DNA from: an uncultured Oscillospiraceae bacterium | Lineage (GTDB): Bacteria > Bacillota_A > Clostridia > Oscillospirales > Oscillospiraceae | Direction: 5' to 3' | Assembly (NCBI GenBank): GCA_944386965.1 | Contig: CALXDE010000122.1 | Coordinates: 1-12,799 of the forward strand | Length of the DNA: 12,799 bases | In this document: in pieces, positions 1 through 6,430 of the stretch | Layout of the letters: the number at the start of each line of letters is the position of its first letter | Position numbering within the stretch: position 1 is the first letter of the stretch | Position numbers and translations under genes: made by a program | The notes under the pieces: generated by a model | What the model saw: the letters and a program-made list of their open reading frames with translations, nothing else | Told to the model about the DNA's origin: nothing | The model's database searches: none

Positions 1-1337
1 CCGTGGACAAGGGGCCCGGGGACGAGGTGTTCAGCGGCACGGTGAACCAGTTCGGCGCCTTTGACATGGAGGCGGTGAAGGTGGGGGAGGACAGCTCCAT
101 CCAGCGCATGATCCGCCTGGTGGCCTCTGCCGACGCCGGCAAGGCCAAGATCGTGGGTCTGGCGGACCGGTGGGCCACCTGGGTGGTGGTGATCGCCCTG
201 GCCGCGGCGGCGGGGACCTATCTGATCACCCACGAGATCATCCGCTCGGTGACCATTTTGGTGGTGTTCTGCCCCTGCGCCCTGGTGCTGGCCACCCCCA
301 CGGCCATCATGGCCGCCATCGGCAACGCCACCCGCCACGGCTTCCTGGTCCGGGAGGGGGACGCCCTGGAGCGGCTGGCCGCCGTGTCCCGGATCGCCTT
401 TGACAAGACCGGCACCCTGACCTACGGCAAGCCCCGGCTGGTGGGGGTGGAGAGCTTTTTGCCGGAGACGGCGGAGGCGGAGATCCTCTCCCTGGCCGCC
501 GGGGCGGAGGCGCGCTCGGAGCACCCCCTGGGGAAGGCGGTGGTAGAGGGCTGCCGGGAGGCTGGCGGCGCTGTGGGGGCGGCGGAGGACTTCCAGATGC
601 TGCCGGGCCGGGGCGTACTGGCCACGGTGGAGGGCGTCCGGATCGCCGCGGGCAACCGGGAGCTCCTGGCTGAGCAGGGCATCCCCGTCCCGCCGGAGGC
701 GGAAGCGGCGGCGGAGCGGTATCTCTCGGAGGGCTGCACCCTGATCTATCTGGGGATGGACGGGAAGCTGGCGGGGCTGCTGGCCCTGGCGGACACGGTG
801 CGGGAGAGCGCCGCGGACATGATCGGACGGGTCCGGACGGCCGGCGTGGCGCCGGTGCTCCTCACCGGGGACCACAGCCAGGCCGCGGCCCATATCGCCG
901 GGGAGCTGGGCATCCGGGAGGTCCGGGCCAACTGCCTGCCGGAGGACAAGCTGGCCTATATCGACGAGAGCCAGAGGCAGGGCCGGCTGATCTGCATGGT
1001 AGGCGACGGCGTCAACGACGCCCCGGCCCTGAAGCGGGCCCATGTGGGCATCGCCATGGGGGACATCGGCAGCGACATCGCCGTGGACGCGGCGGACATC
1101 GCCCTGGTCAGCGACGACATCCGGGAGCTGCCCCACCTGCTCTCCCTGGCCCGGCGGATGATGGTCACCATCAAGTGCAACCTGACCTTCTCCATGGCCC
1201 TGAACTTTGTGGCCATTGTTCTGGCCATGTGGGGAAATCTGAACCCGGTGGTGGGGGCCCTGGTCCACAACGCCGGGTCGGTGCTGGTGATCGCCAACTC
1301 CGCCCTGCTCCTGAAATGGAGAAAGCGGGCGGAGTGA
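1..1337 (+). CDS. Heavy-metal P1B-type ATPase, 5' end cut by window start
   Basis: Membrane pump that moves a transition-metal ion across the cytoplasmic membrane at the cost of ATP. The frame is open from the window edge. It begins inside the actuator domain, just after where the TGE loop should lie, so the N-terminal metal-binding region and first helices are missing. Counting from base 3, the transmembrane metal motif CPC is at residues 90-92, the phosphorylated aspartate in DKTGTLT at 134, the SEHP motif of P1B pumps at 172-175, and the hinge GDGVND at 335-340. Two C-terminal helices follow. The last one reads HNAGSVLVIANS. This lacks the MSxSS motif typical of Cu+ pumps and the D-x-G motif of ZntA-type Zn/Cd pumps, so the metal is unresolved. 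No metal-sensor gene is visible downstream, and a strong terminator follows. The family call is firm; the substrate is not. Confidence 0.95.
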   Translation, partial: VDKGPGDEVFSGTVNQFGAFDMEAVKVGEDSSIQRMIRLVASADAGKAKIVGLADRWATWVVVIALAAAAGTYLITHEIIRSVTILVVFCPCALVLATPTAIMAAIGNATRHGFLVREGDALERLAAVSRIAFDKTGTLTYGKPRLVGVESFLPETAEAEILSLAAGAEARSEHPLGKAVVEGCREAGGAVGAAEDFQMLPGRGVLATVEGVRIAAGNRELLAEQGIPVPPEAEAAAERYLSEGCTLIYLGMDGKLAGLLALADTVRESAADMIGRVRTAGVAPVLLTGDHSQAAAHIAGELGIREVRANCLPEDKLAYIDESQRQGRLICMVGDGVNDAPALKRAHVGIAMGDIGSDIAVDAADIALVSDDIRELPHLLSLARRMMVTIKCNLTFSMALNFVAIVLAMWGNLNPVVGALVHNAGSVLVIANSALLLKWRKRAE

Positions 1338-1423
1338 CGCGGCTGGCACAGACAGCGGGACGCCCGCTCCGGCGGCGGGGGAGCGGCCCCCCTGTCTCCC
1401 GCCTGTGGGGTGCACAGTTTGAG

Positions 1424-1462
1424 AGGTCCCGGCCCGGGCACTGCCCGGGCCGGGACCTTTTT
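1424..1462 (+). terminator. Rho-independent terminator of the metal ATPase gene
   Basis: Bases 1424-1440 are the exact reverse complement of 1442-1458. In practice this gives a stem of about 15 bp with a small loop, almost all G and C, followed directly by five T (1458-1462). It lies 87 bases after the ATPase stop and 33 bases before the -35 of the next operon, so it insulates the two units. A weaker inverted repeat (1364-1370 with 1380-1386) sits just upstream. Confidence 0.9.
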
Positions 1463-1494
1463 GGAGCGGAAATTCAAAAAATTCCAAAAGGGAG

Positions 1495-1522
1495 TTGACG
1501 GGAGCGATTTTTGGTCTATAAT
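1495..1522 (+). promoter_or_regulatory. Sigma-A-type promoter of the marR-ABC operon
   Basis: TTGACG at 1495-1500 and a perfect TATAAT at 1517-1522, separated by 16 bases, in a locally A+T-rich stretch right after the terminator. The predicted transcription start is near 1529. That gives a leader of about 70 bases containing three repeated boxes. Confidence 0.85.
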
Positions 1523-1537
1523 AGGGGACGCTGACAA

Positions 1538-1579
1538 TTGACATATCAATAAAAGACATGTCAATGATTGACTTATCAT
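1538..1579. promoter_or_regulatory. Three-box operator array, likely MarR autoregulatory site
   Basis: Three related 12-base near-palindromes start exactly 15 bases apart: TTGACATATCAA (1538-1549), AAGACATGTCAA (1553-1564, with the perfect core GACATGTC) and TTGACTTATCAT (1568-1579). They fill the leader between the promoter and the marR ribosome binding site. MarR dimers commonly bind short A+T-rich palindromes at their own promoters, so repression of the operon by its first gene product is the natural inference. The position downstream of the start point suggests blocking of elongation or promoter clearance, or occlusion, rather than -35 competition. Confidence 0.7.
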
Positions 1580-1597
1580 GGAAGGGAGAGAGACACG

Positions 1598-2023
1598 GTG
1601 GAGTATGCGATTCACACCCTGCTGTCCCGGACGGCCCACGTGGTACAGAACTACCTGCGGCCCCACCTGGGGAAGCTGGGCCTCTCGCCGGGACAGCCCA
1701 AGGTGCTGCGGTGCCTGGCCGCCCGGGGGCCTTGTTCCCAACGGGTGCTGGCGGACTACTGCGAGGTGGACCCCTCGGCCATCTGCCGGATGCTGGACAG
1801 CATGGAGCGGGACGGATTTCTGGTTCGCCGCCCCTCCAAGACCGACCGGCGGGTCGGGGAGGTGACGATGACCGAGAAGGGCCGGGAGGCCTTCGCGGCC
1901 TGGGACAGCCAGCACCAGCAGCTGGAGGAGACGATGCTGCGGGGCTTTTCCCCACAGGAGCGGGAACAGCTGCGGGATTTTCTGGCCCGGGCCTACCGCA
2001 ACGTGGGGGGCCGGCTGCTGTGA
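1598..2023 (+). CDS. MarR-family winged-helix transcriptional regulator
   Basis: Predicted dimeric DNA-binding repressor of 141 residues, a usual length for the family. Residues 1-35 and about 100-141 form the helical dimerisation ends. The helix-turn-helix region lies at about 47-75 (SQRVLADYCEVDPSAICRML). The wing carries KTDRR at 81-85, the D-x-R pattern typical of MarR proteins. I chose the GTG at 1598 because the purine run GAAGGGAGAG ends about 7 bases upstream. An in-frame TTG at 1568 would lie inside the operator array and has no ribosome binding site. The ABC exporter genes follow after 15 bases, so this is the first gene of a three-gene operon and probably controls it. The ligand is unknown; MarR proteins next to exporters often respond to drugs, phenolics or bile-type compounds. 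Confidence 0.92.
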   Translation: MEYAIHTLLSRTAHVVQNYLRPHLGKLGLSPGQPKVLRCLAARGPCSQRVLADYCEVDPSAICRMLDSMERDGFLVRRPSKTDRRVGEVTMTEKGREAFAAWDSQHQQLEETMLRGFSPQEREQLRDFLARAYRNVGGRLL

Positions 2024-2038
2024 AAGGAGAGAGAAGCA

Positions 2039-3787
2039 TTGCGTGATTTGAAATATGTCGCGTCCTATCTGCGGCCCTGCCGCAGGGATTTGATCGCGGC
2101 GGTGGCGCTGCTGATGGTGGAGAGCGCCCTGGAGATGCTGATTCCCCTGCTGATGACGGACATTGTGGACATCGGCGTGCCGGACCACAACGTCCCCTTT
2201 ATCCTGCGGCAGGGCGGGAAGATGGCCCTGTGCGCCCTGGTGGCCCTGGGCACCGGACTGCTCTACGCCCGGTTCGCCGCCCGGACCGCCTACCGCTTCG
2301 GGGCGGAGATCCGCCTGGCGGAGTACAAGCGGCTCCAGGCGTTCTCCTTTTCCAACCTGGACCACTTCTCCGTCCCCTCCCTGGTGACCCGGATGACCAC
2401 CGACGTCACCGTCATGCAGAACGCGGTGAACAACGGCCTGAGGCCCATGGTCCGGGGACCGATGATGCTGGTGCTGGGGATCTGGCTGGCCTTTCTGCTC
2501 AACCGGCGGCTGGCCCTGGTGTTTGTGGTCTGCGCCCCGGTGCTGGGGGCGGTGCTGGCCGTCATCGTCCACAAGCTGGGCGGCCTCTACCACCGCCAGC
2601 AGAAGGCGGTGGACCACGTCAACGCCTTTGTCCAGGAGAGCCTGACGGCCATCCGGGCCATCAAGGCCTTTGTCCGGGGGGAATTTGAGGCCGAGCAGTT
2701 CGCGGATGTGAACGGCGAGCTCATGGATGCCAGCCGCCGCACCTTCCGCCGGGCGGTACTCAACCAGCCGGCCTTTCAGACGGTGATGTACACCACGGCG
2801 GTGCTCATCATGTGGTTTGGCGGGCGCCTCATCCTGGCCGGAGAGATGTCTGTGGGAGAGCTGACGGGCTTCCTGAGCTATGTGATGCAGGTCATCAACT
2901 CCCTGATGATGATTTCCAACGTCTTTTTGATGCTCACCCGCTCCCTGGCCAGCGCCCGGCGCATCCGGGAGGTGCTGGAGGAGGAGCCGGCGCTGAAGGA
3001 GGCGGCGGAGCCGGCGCGGGAGGTGCCCGACGGCCGGATCGACTTCGAGGACGTCTCCTTCCAGTACGCCCGGGAGGCGGAGAAGCCGGCCCTGTCCCAT
3101 GTGGACCTCCACATCCCCGCCGGGGCCACGGTGGGGGTCATCGGCGGCACCGGCAGCGCCAAGAGCACCCTGGTGCAGCTCATCCCCCGGCTCTACGACG
3201 CCACGAAGGGCACCGTCCGGGTGGGGGGCCGGGATGTCCGGGACTACGATCTGGCGGCCCTGCGGGACGCGGTGGGCATTGTGCTGCAGAAGAACGTGCT
3301 CTTCTCCGGCACCATCCGGGACAACCTGAAGTGGGGGGACCCGGAGGCCGACGACGAGACGCTCTGGCGGGCCTGCCAGGCCGCCTGCGCCGATGAGTTT
3401 CTCCACCGCATGCCCAAGGGACTGGATACAGACCTGGGTCAGGGGGGCGTCAACGTCTCCGGCGGGCAGAAGCAGCGGCTGTGCATCGCCCGGACGCTGC
3501 TGAAGAAGCCCAAGGTGCTGATTTTCGACGACTCCACCAGCGCCGTGGACACCGCCACCGAGGCCAAGATCCGCCGCGCCCTCTCGGCCCTGCCGGATAT
3601 GACCAAGATCATCATTGCCCAGCGGGTGACGTCGGTGATGGAGGCGGATATGATCGTCATTCTGGACGACGGGCGCATCCACGCCGTGGGCACCCACCAG
3701 GATCTGCTGGAGTACGACGAGATCTACCAGGAGATCTACTACACCCAGATGAAGGGAGGCTGGAACGATGACGACGAAGCCGTCTGA
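2039..3787 (+). CDS. ABC exporter half-transporter, degenerate-ATP-site subunit
   Basis: Fused membrane and nucleotide-binding half of a type IV ABC exporter (582 residues), expected to pair with the next gene product. Six helices span roughly residues 17-300 and the ATPase domain about 333-570. Motifs: Walker A GGTGSAKST (369-377) with Ala where the second conserved Gly normally stands; signature VSGGQ (473-477); Walker B LIFDD (494-498) with Asp instead of the catalytic Glu; Gln528 instead of the switch His. This is the pattern of TM287- and BmrC-like subunits, whose own site binds but barely hydrolyses ATP. The start is TTG at 2039, supported by AAAGGAGAG 7-9 bases upstream; no better ATG exists. 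The 3' end overlaps the next gene by 20 bases, which suggests translational coupling. The substrate is not predictable; multidrug or toxic-metabolite efflux is likely from the MarR context. Confidence 0.93.
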   Translation: MRDLKYVASYLRPCRRDLIAAVALLMVESALEMLIPLLMTDIVDIGVPDHNVPFILRQGGKMALCALVALGTGLLYARFAARTAYRFGAEIRLAEYKRLQAFSFSNLDHFSVPSLVTRMTTDVTVMQNAVNNGLRPMVRGPMMLVLGIWLAFLLNRRLALVFVVCAPVLGAVLAVIVHKLGGLYHRQQKAVDHVNAFVQESLTAIRAIKAFVRGEFEAEQFADVNGELMDASRRTFRRAVLNQPAFQTVMYTTAVLIMWFGGRLILAGEMSVGELTGFLSYVMQVINSLMMISNVFLMLTRSLASARRIREVLEEEPALKEAAEPAREVPDGRIDFEDVSFQYAREAEKPALSHVDLHIPAGATVGVIGGTGSAKSTLVQLIPRLYDATKGTVRVGGRDVRDYDLAALRDAVGIVLQKNVLFSGTIRDNLKWGDPEADDETLWRACQAACADEFLHRMPKGLDTDLGQGGVNVSGGQKQRLCIARTLLKKPKVLIFDDSTSAVDTATEAKIRRALSALPDMTKIIIAQRVTSVMEADMIVILDDGRIHAVGTHQDLLEYDEIYQEIYYTQMKGGWNDDDEAV

Positions 3788-5618
3788 GGGGAAGCGCCCG
3801 GAGAACCTGCGCCAGACCCTGGGGACGTTTCTCTCCTATCTGGGCCGGCACAAGGTGCTCATCGGCCTGGTGGGAATCCTGGCCGCTGTCAGCGCCATGG
3901 CGAACCTCCTGGGCACCTATATGATCAAGCCCGTGGTGCGGCAGATCATGGACCAGGGCAGCCTCTCGGGCCTGGTGTCCATGGTGACCCTGACGGCCTG
4001 CATCTACGGCACCGGCGCCCTCTCCACCCTGGGGTATACCCAGATCATGGTCCGGGCGGCCCAGAAGGTCCTCTTCGACATCCGCCGGGACCTGTTCCAG
4101 CACCTGCAGACCCTGCCCCTGCGCTACTTTGACACCAAGCGCAAGGGCGATGTCATGAGCCTCTTCACCAACGACGTGGACACCATCTCCGACGCCATGA
4201 ACAACTCCTTTGCCATGATCATCCAGAGCTTCATCCAGGTGGTGGGAACGCTGACGCTGCTGTTCATCCTCAACTGGCGGCTGAGTCTGATCGTGGTGCT
4301 GGGGTATCTGGCCATGTTCCTCTACATCCGCTACAGCGGCAGGCGCAGCAAGCACTACTTCAAATACCAGCAGGCCTATCTGGGAGAGCTGGACGCCTAT
4401 ATCGAGGAGATGGTGGCCGGCCAGAAGGTGGTGAAGGTCTTCAACCACGAGCAGAGCAATCTGGAGGGCTTTGTGGAGCGCAGCGAGGCCCTGCGCGCCG
4501 CCGGAGCCAGCGCCCAGGGCTATGCCGCCACCATGGTGCCGGCGGTGGTGACCATCTCCTATATCAACTACGCGGTGATCGCCGTGCTGGGCGGGATCAT
4601 GGTGCTGTGGGGCTGGTCGGATGTGGCGAGCCTGGCCAGCTATCTGGTGTTTGTCCGCCAGGCCGCCATGCCCATCAACCAGTTCACCCAGCAGGGGAAC
4701 TTCCTGCTGGCGGCCCTGGCCGGCGCGGAGCGGATCTTCGCGGCCATGGAGGAGAAGCCGGAGGTGGACGAGGGGGAGGTCACCCTGGTCCACGTCCGCA
4801 AAAATGCCGACGGCACCCTCTCCGAGCAGCCCGAGCGGGGGGACGGCTGGGCCTGGAAGCGGCCGGACGGCAGCCTGGTGCCCCTGCGGGGGGATGTGCG
4901 CTTTGACCACGTGACCTTCGGCTATGAGCCGGGGCAGACCATCCTTCACGACATCTCCCTGTACGCCAAGCCCGGTCAGAAGATCGCCTTTGTGGGGTCC
5001 ACCGGCGCGGGCAAGACCACCATCACCAACCTCATCAACCGCTTTTACGACGTCACCGGCGGGACCATCACCTACGACGGCATCGACGTGCGGGACATCA
5101 AAAAGGACGACCTGCGCCGGTCCCTGGGCATCGTGCTCCAGGATACCCACCTCTTCACCGGCACTGTGGCGGACAACATCCGCTTCGGCAAGCTGGACGC
5201 CACCCAGGAGGCGGTGGAGCGGGCGGCCCGCATCGCCAACGCCGACTCCTTTATCCGCCGCCTGCCCAAGGGCTATGACACCATGGTCACCGGCGACGGG
5301 GCCAACCTCTCCCAGGGCCAGCGCCAGCTGCTGGCCATTGCCCGGGCCGCTGTGGCGGACCCGCCGGTGCTGATCCTGGACGAGGCCACCTCCTCCATCG
5401 ACACCCGCACCGAGGCCCTCATCGAGAAGGGCATGGACGCGCTGATGGAGGGACGAACGGTGTTCGTCATCGCCCACCGGCTCTCTACGGTGCGAAACGC
5501 CAACGCCATCATGGTGCTGGACCACGGCATCATCCAGGAGCGGGGGGACCACCGGGACCTGCTCCGGCAGAAGGGAATTTACTATCAGCTCTACAACGGC
5601 ATGTTCGAGCTGTCCTGA
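3768..5618 (+). CDS. ABC exporter half-transporter, catalytic-site subunit
   Basis: Second half of the predicted heterodimeric exporter (616 residues). Helices occupy about residues 25-320 and the ATPase domain about 376-600. Catalytic motifs are intact: Walker A GSTGAGKTT (410-418), Walker B LILDE (535-539) with the catalytic Glu, and the switch His at 570 (IAHRLSTV). Its signature reads LSQGQ (514-518) rather than LSGGQ. In the TM287/288 architecture this loop would face the partner's degenerate site, which fits. A hydrophilic segment at about 332-375 (KNADGTLSEQPERGDG region) separates the membrane and ATPase domains. The start is ATG at 3768, with AAGGGAGG 8 bases upstream inside the end of the first ABC gene. 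TM288 and BmrD are the best functional parallels. Efflux of lipophilic compounds is inferred. Confidence 0.94.
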   Translation: MTTKPSEGKRPENLRQTLGTFLSYLGRHKVLIGLVGILAAVSAMANLLGTYMIKPVVRQIMDQGSLSGLVSMVTLTACIYGTGALSTLGYTQIMVRAAQKVLFDIRRDLFQHLQTLPLRYFDTKRKGDVMSLFTNDVDTISDAMNNSFAMIIQSFIQVVGTLTLLFILNWRLSLIVVLGYLAMFLYIRYSGRRSKHYFKYQQAYLGELDAYIEEMVAGQKVVKVFNHEQSNLEGFVERSEALRAAGASAQGYAATMVPAVVTISYINYAVIAVLGGIMVLWGWSDVASLASYLVFVRQAAMPINQFTQQGNFLLAALAGAERIFAAMEEKPEVDEGEVTLVHVRKNADGTLSEQPERGDGWAWKRPDGSLVPLRGDVRFDHVTFGYEPGQTILHDISLYAKPGQKIAFVGSTGAGKTTITNLINRFYDVTGGTITYDGIDVRDIKKDDLRRSLGIVLQDTHLFTGTVADNIRFGKLDATQEAVERAARIANADSFIRRLPKGYDTMVTGDGANLSQGQRQLLAIARAAVADPPVLILDEATSSIDTRTEALIEKGMDALMEGRTVFVIAHRLSTVRNANAIMVLDHGIIQERGDHRDLLRQKGIYYQLYNGMFELS

Positions 5619-5623
5619 AACAC

Positions 5624-5656
5624 TTCTCCGCAGGCGGGCGTCCCGCCCGCGGAGAA
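5624..5656 (+). other. Hairpin just after the ABC operon
   Basis: TTCTCCGC (5624-5631) pairs with GCGGAGAA (5649-5656). After one mismatch, GGCGGG (5633-5638) pairs with CCCGCC (5642-5647) around a 3-base loop. It begins 5 bases after the stop codon of the second ABC gene. No T run follows on the plus strand, so by itself it looks more like an mRNA 3'-end stabiliser or part of a composite terminator with the palindrome next to it. Confidence 0.5.
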
Positions 5657-5657
5657 A

Positions 5658-5695
5658 AAGCGCCCCGGCGCGGCAGCTGCCGCGCCGGGGCGCTT
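5658..5695 (-). terminator. 38-bp perfect palindrome, terminator of hsp20 and probably of the ABC operon
   Basis: A perfect inverted repeat centred between 5676 and 5677 (AAGCGCCCCGGCGCGGCAG and its complement). Read on the minus strand it is followed by TTTTTCTCC, a usable U tract, 10 bases after the hsp20 stop. On the plus strand only two T follow, so it is weaker there but may still end the ABC transcript together with the preceding hairpin. It separates two convergent units. Confidence 0.75.
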
Positions 5696-5705
5696 GGTAT
5701 GAGAT

Positions 5706-6143
5706 TTACTCGATGGCGATGCGGCGCTGGTTCTCCGGCAGGGCGGCGCTGGCCTTGGGGATGCGCAGGCGCAGCACGCCGAACTCAAACTTGCCGCTGA
5801 TGTCCTCGGGGCGGATATCGCCCACATAGAAGCTGCGGCTGCAGGCGCCGGCGTAGCGCTCCTGACGGATGTAGCGGCCCTCCTTGTCCTCCTCGTCCTT
5901 GTCCAGGCCCTTGGCGGCGCTGACGGTGAGGTAGCCGTCTTTCAGCTCCACCTTCACCTCGTCCTTCTTGAAGCCGGGCAGGTCGATGGCCACCTTATAG
6001 CAGTCCTTTGTCTCTTTCACGTCGGTCTTCATCAGGTTCTTGGCCCGCTTCCCGTACAGGGGACTGCGGCTGCCAAAGAAATCCTTCTCAAAGCCGTCAA
6101 AGAAGTCATCAAACAGATTCTCACCAAACATGCTGGGCAACAT
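5706..6143 (-). CDS. Small heat shock protein, Hsp20 / alpha-crystallin family
   Basis: ATP-independent holdase chaperone of 145 residues that binds unfolding proteins in the cytoplasm and keeps them refoldable. The N-terminal arm (1-38) is rich in Phe and Asp (FDDFFDGFEKDFFG), as usual in bacterial Hsp20. The alpha-crystallin domain runs from about 39 to 131, with DLPGFKKDEVKVEL near its start and the hallmark FGVLRLRIPK at 121-130. The C-terminal I-x-I motif that docks oligomers is present as IAI (142-144). The start is ATG with GGAGGA 7 bases upstream. It is transcribed away from ftsH. A CIRCE operator overlaps its promoter, so control by the HrcA repressor is expected. It ends at a strong terminator, making it a single-gene unit. 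Confidence 0.95.
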   Translation of the reverse strand: MLPSMFGENLFDDFFDGFEKDFFGSRSPLYGKRAKNLMKTDVKETKDCYKVAIDLPGFKKDEVKVELKDGYLTVSAAKGLDKDEEDKEGRYIRQERYAGACSRSFYVGDIRPEDISGKFEFGVLRLRIPKASAALPENQRRIAIE

Positions 6144-6226
6144 AAGTCATTCCTCCATTCTTAGCGCTTATTGCTTGCCCTGCGGGGAGGCACCTCTTTT
6201 TTGCGCCTCTCTTTTAGAACAACTAC

Positions 6227-6254
6227 ATGATAGCACCAATATTAGCACTGTCAA
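6227..6254 (-). promoter_or_regulatory. Promoter of hsp20
   Basis: On the minus strand, TTGACA (plus 6249-6254) and TATCAT (plus 6227-6232) are separated by 16 bases, a good vegetative sigma-A-type promoter. The -35 hexamer overlaps the CIRCE element. The predicted leader is about 75-80 bases up to the hsp20 start. It contains no ROSE or fourU thermometer pattern that I could recognise. Confidence 0.8.
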
Positions 6255-6268
6255 TAGCTGAGTGCTAA
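6242..6268. promoter_or_regulatory. CIRCE operator (predicted HrcA-binding site)
   Basis: TTAGCACTG - 9 bases - GAGTGCTAA. The consensus CIRCE is TTAGCACTC-N9-GAGTGCTAA, so 17 of 18 arm positions match; the one difference is G for C at the inner end of the left arm. It covers the -35 of the hsp20 promoter, so HrcA binding would block that promoter. It also lies 13 bases upstream of a possible ftsH -35, so an effect on ftsH is possible but not needed. Confidence 0.93.
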
Positions 6269-6281
6269 CGTTTACAAATCC

Positions 6282-6311
6282 TTCACAGGATATGCGAAAA
6301 ATGGACATAAT
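6282..6311 (+). promoter_or_regulatory. Possible promoter of ftsH
   Basis: TTCACA (6282-6287) and CATAAT (6306-6311) with an 18-base spacer, one mismatch to consensus in each box. It would give a leader of about 110 bases before the ftsH start. It is the best candidate I see in the 160 bases between CIRCE and ftsH, though a weaker alternative cannot be excluded. No CtsR-type heptad repeat was seen. Confidence 0.45.
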
Positions 6312-6430
6312 TTCCAGATACAGTGTACCATAGACATTCCAAGGCACCGAGTCCTCGGGAGGGGGAGCCGCCGCCTCACGAAGCGATTTCCGGTCGTTTG
6401 GGAGAACATGCCGCAAAAGGAGGCCTCCCC

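Noticed and set aside
956..3697. A 913-codon open frame on the minus strand
   Set aside because: It lies opposite the ATPase, marR and ABC genes, all of which have clear family motifs. Its translation is rich in His, Gln, Gly and Pro, typical of the reverse strand of G+C-rich genes, with no domain or ribosome binding site.
3657..5552. A 631-codon open frame on the minus strand
   Set aside because: It is antisense to the second ABC gene, with the same biased composition; a shadow of codon usage.
6144..6226. RNA thermometer in the hsp20 leader
   Set aside because: The leader has short A and G runs but no fourU or ROSE-type pairing against the GGAGGA site that I could draw; CIRCE explains heat control better.
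6168..6416. A short minus-strand frame overlapping the hsp20-ftsH control region
   Set aside because: It covers the CIRCE element and both promoters, has no ribosome binding site and no family resemblance.
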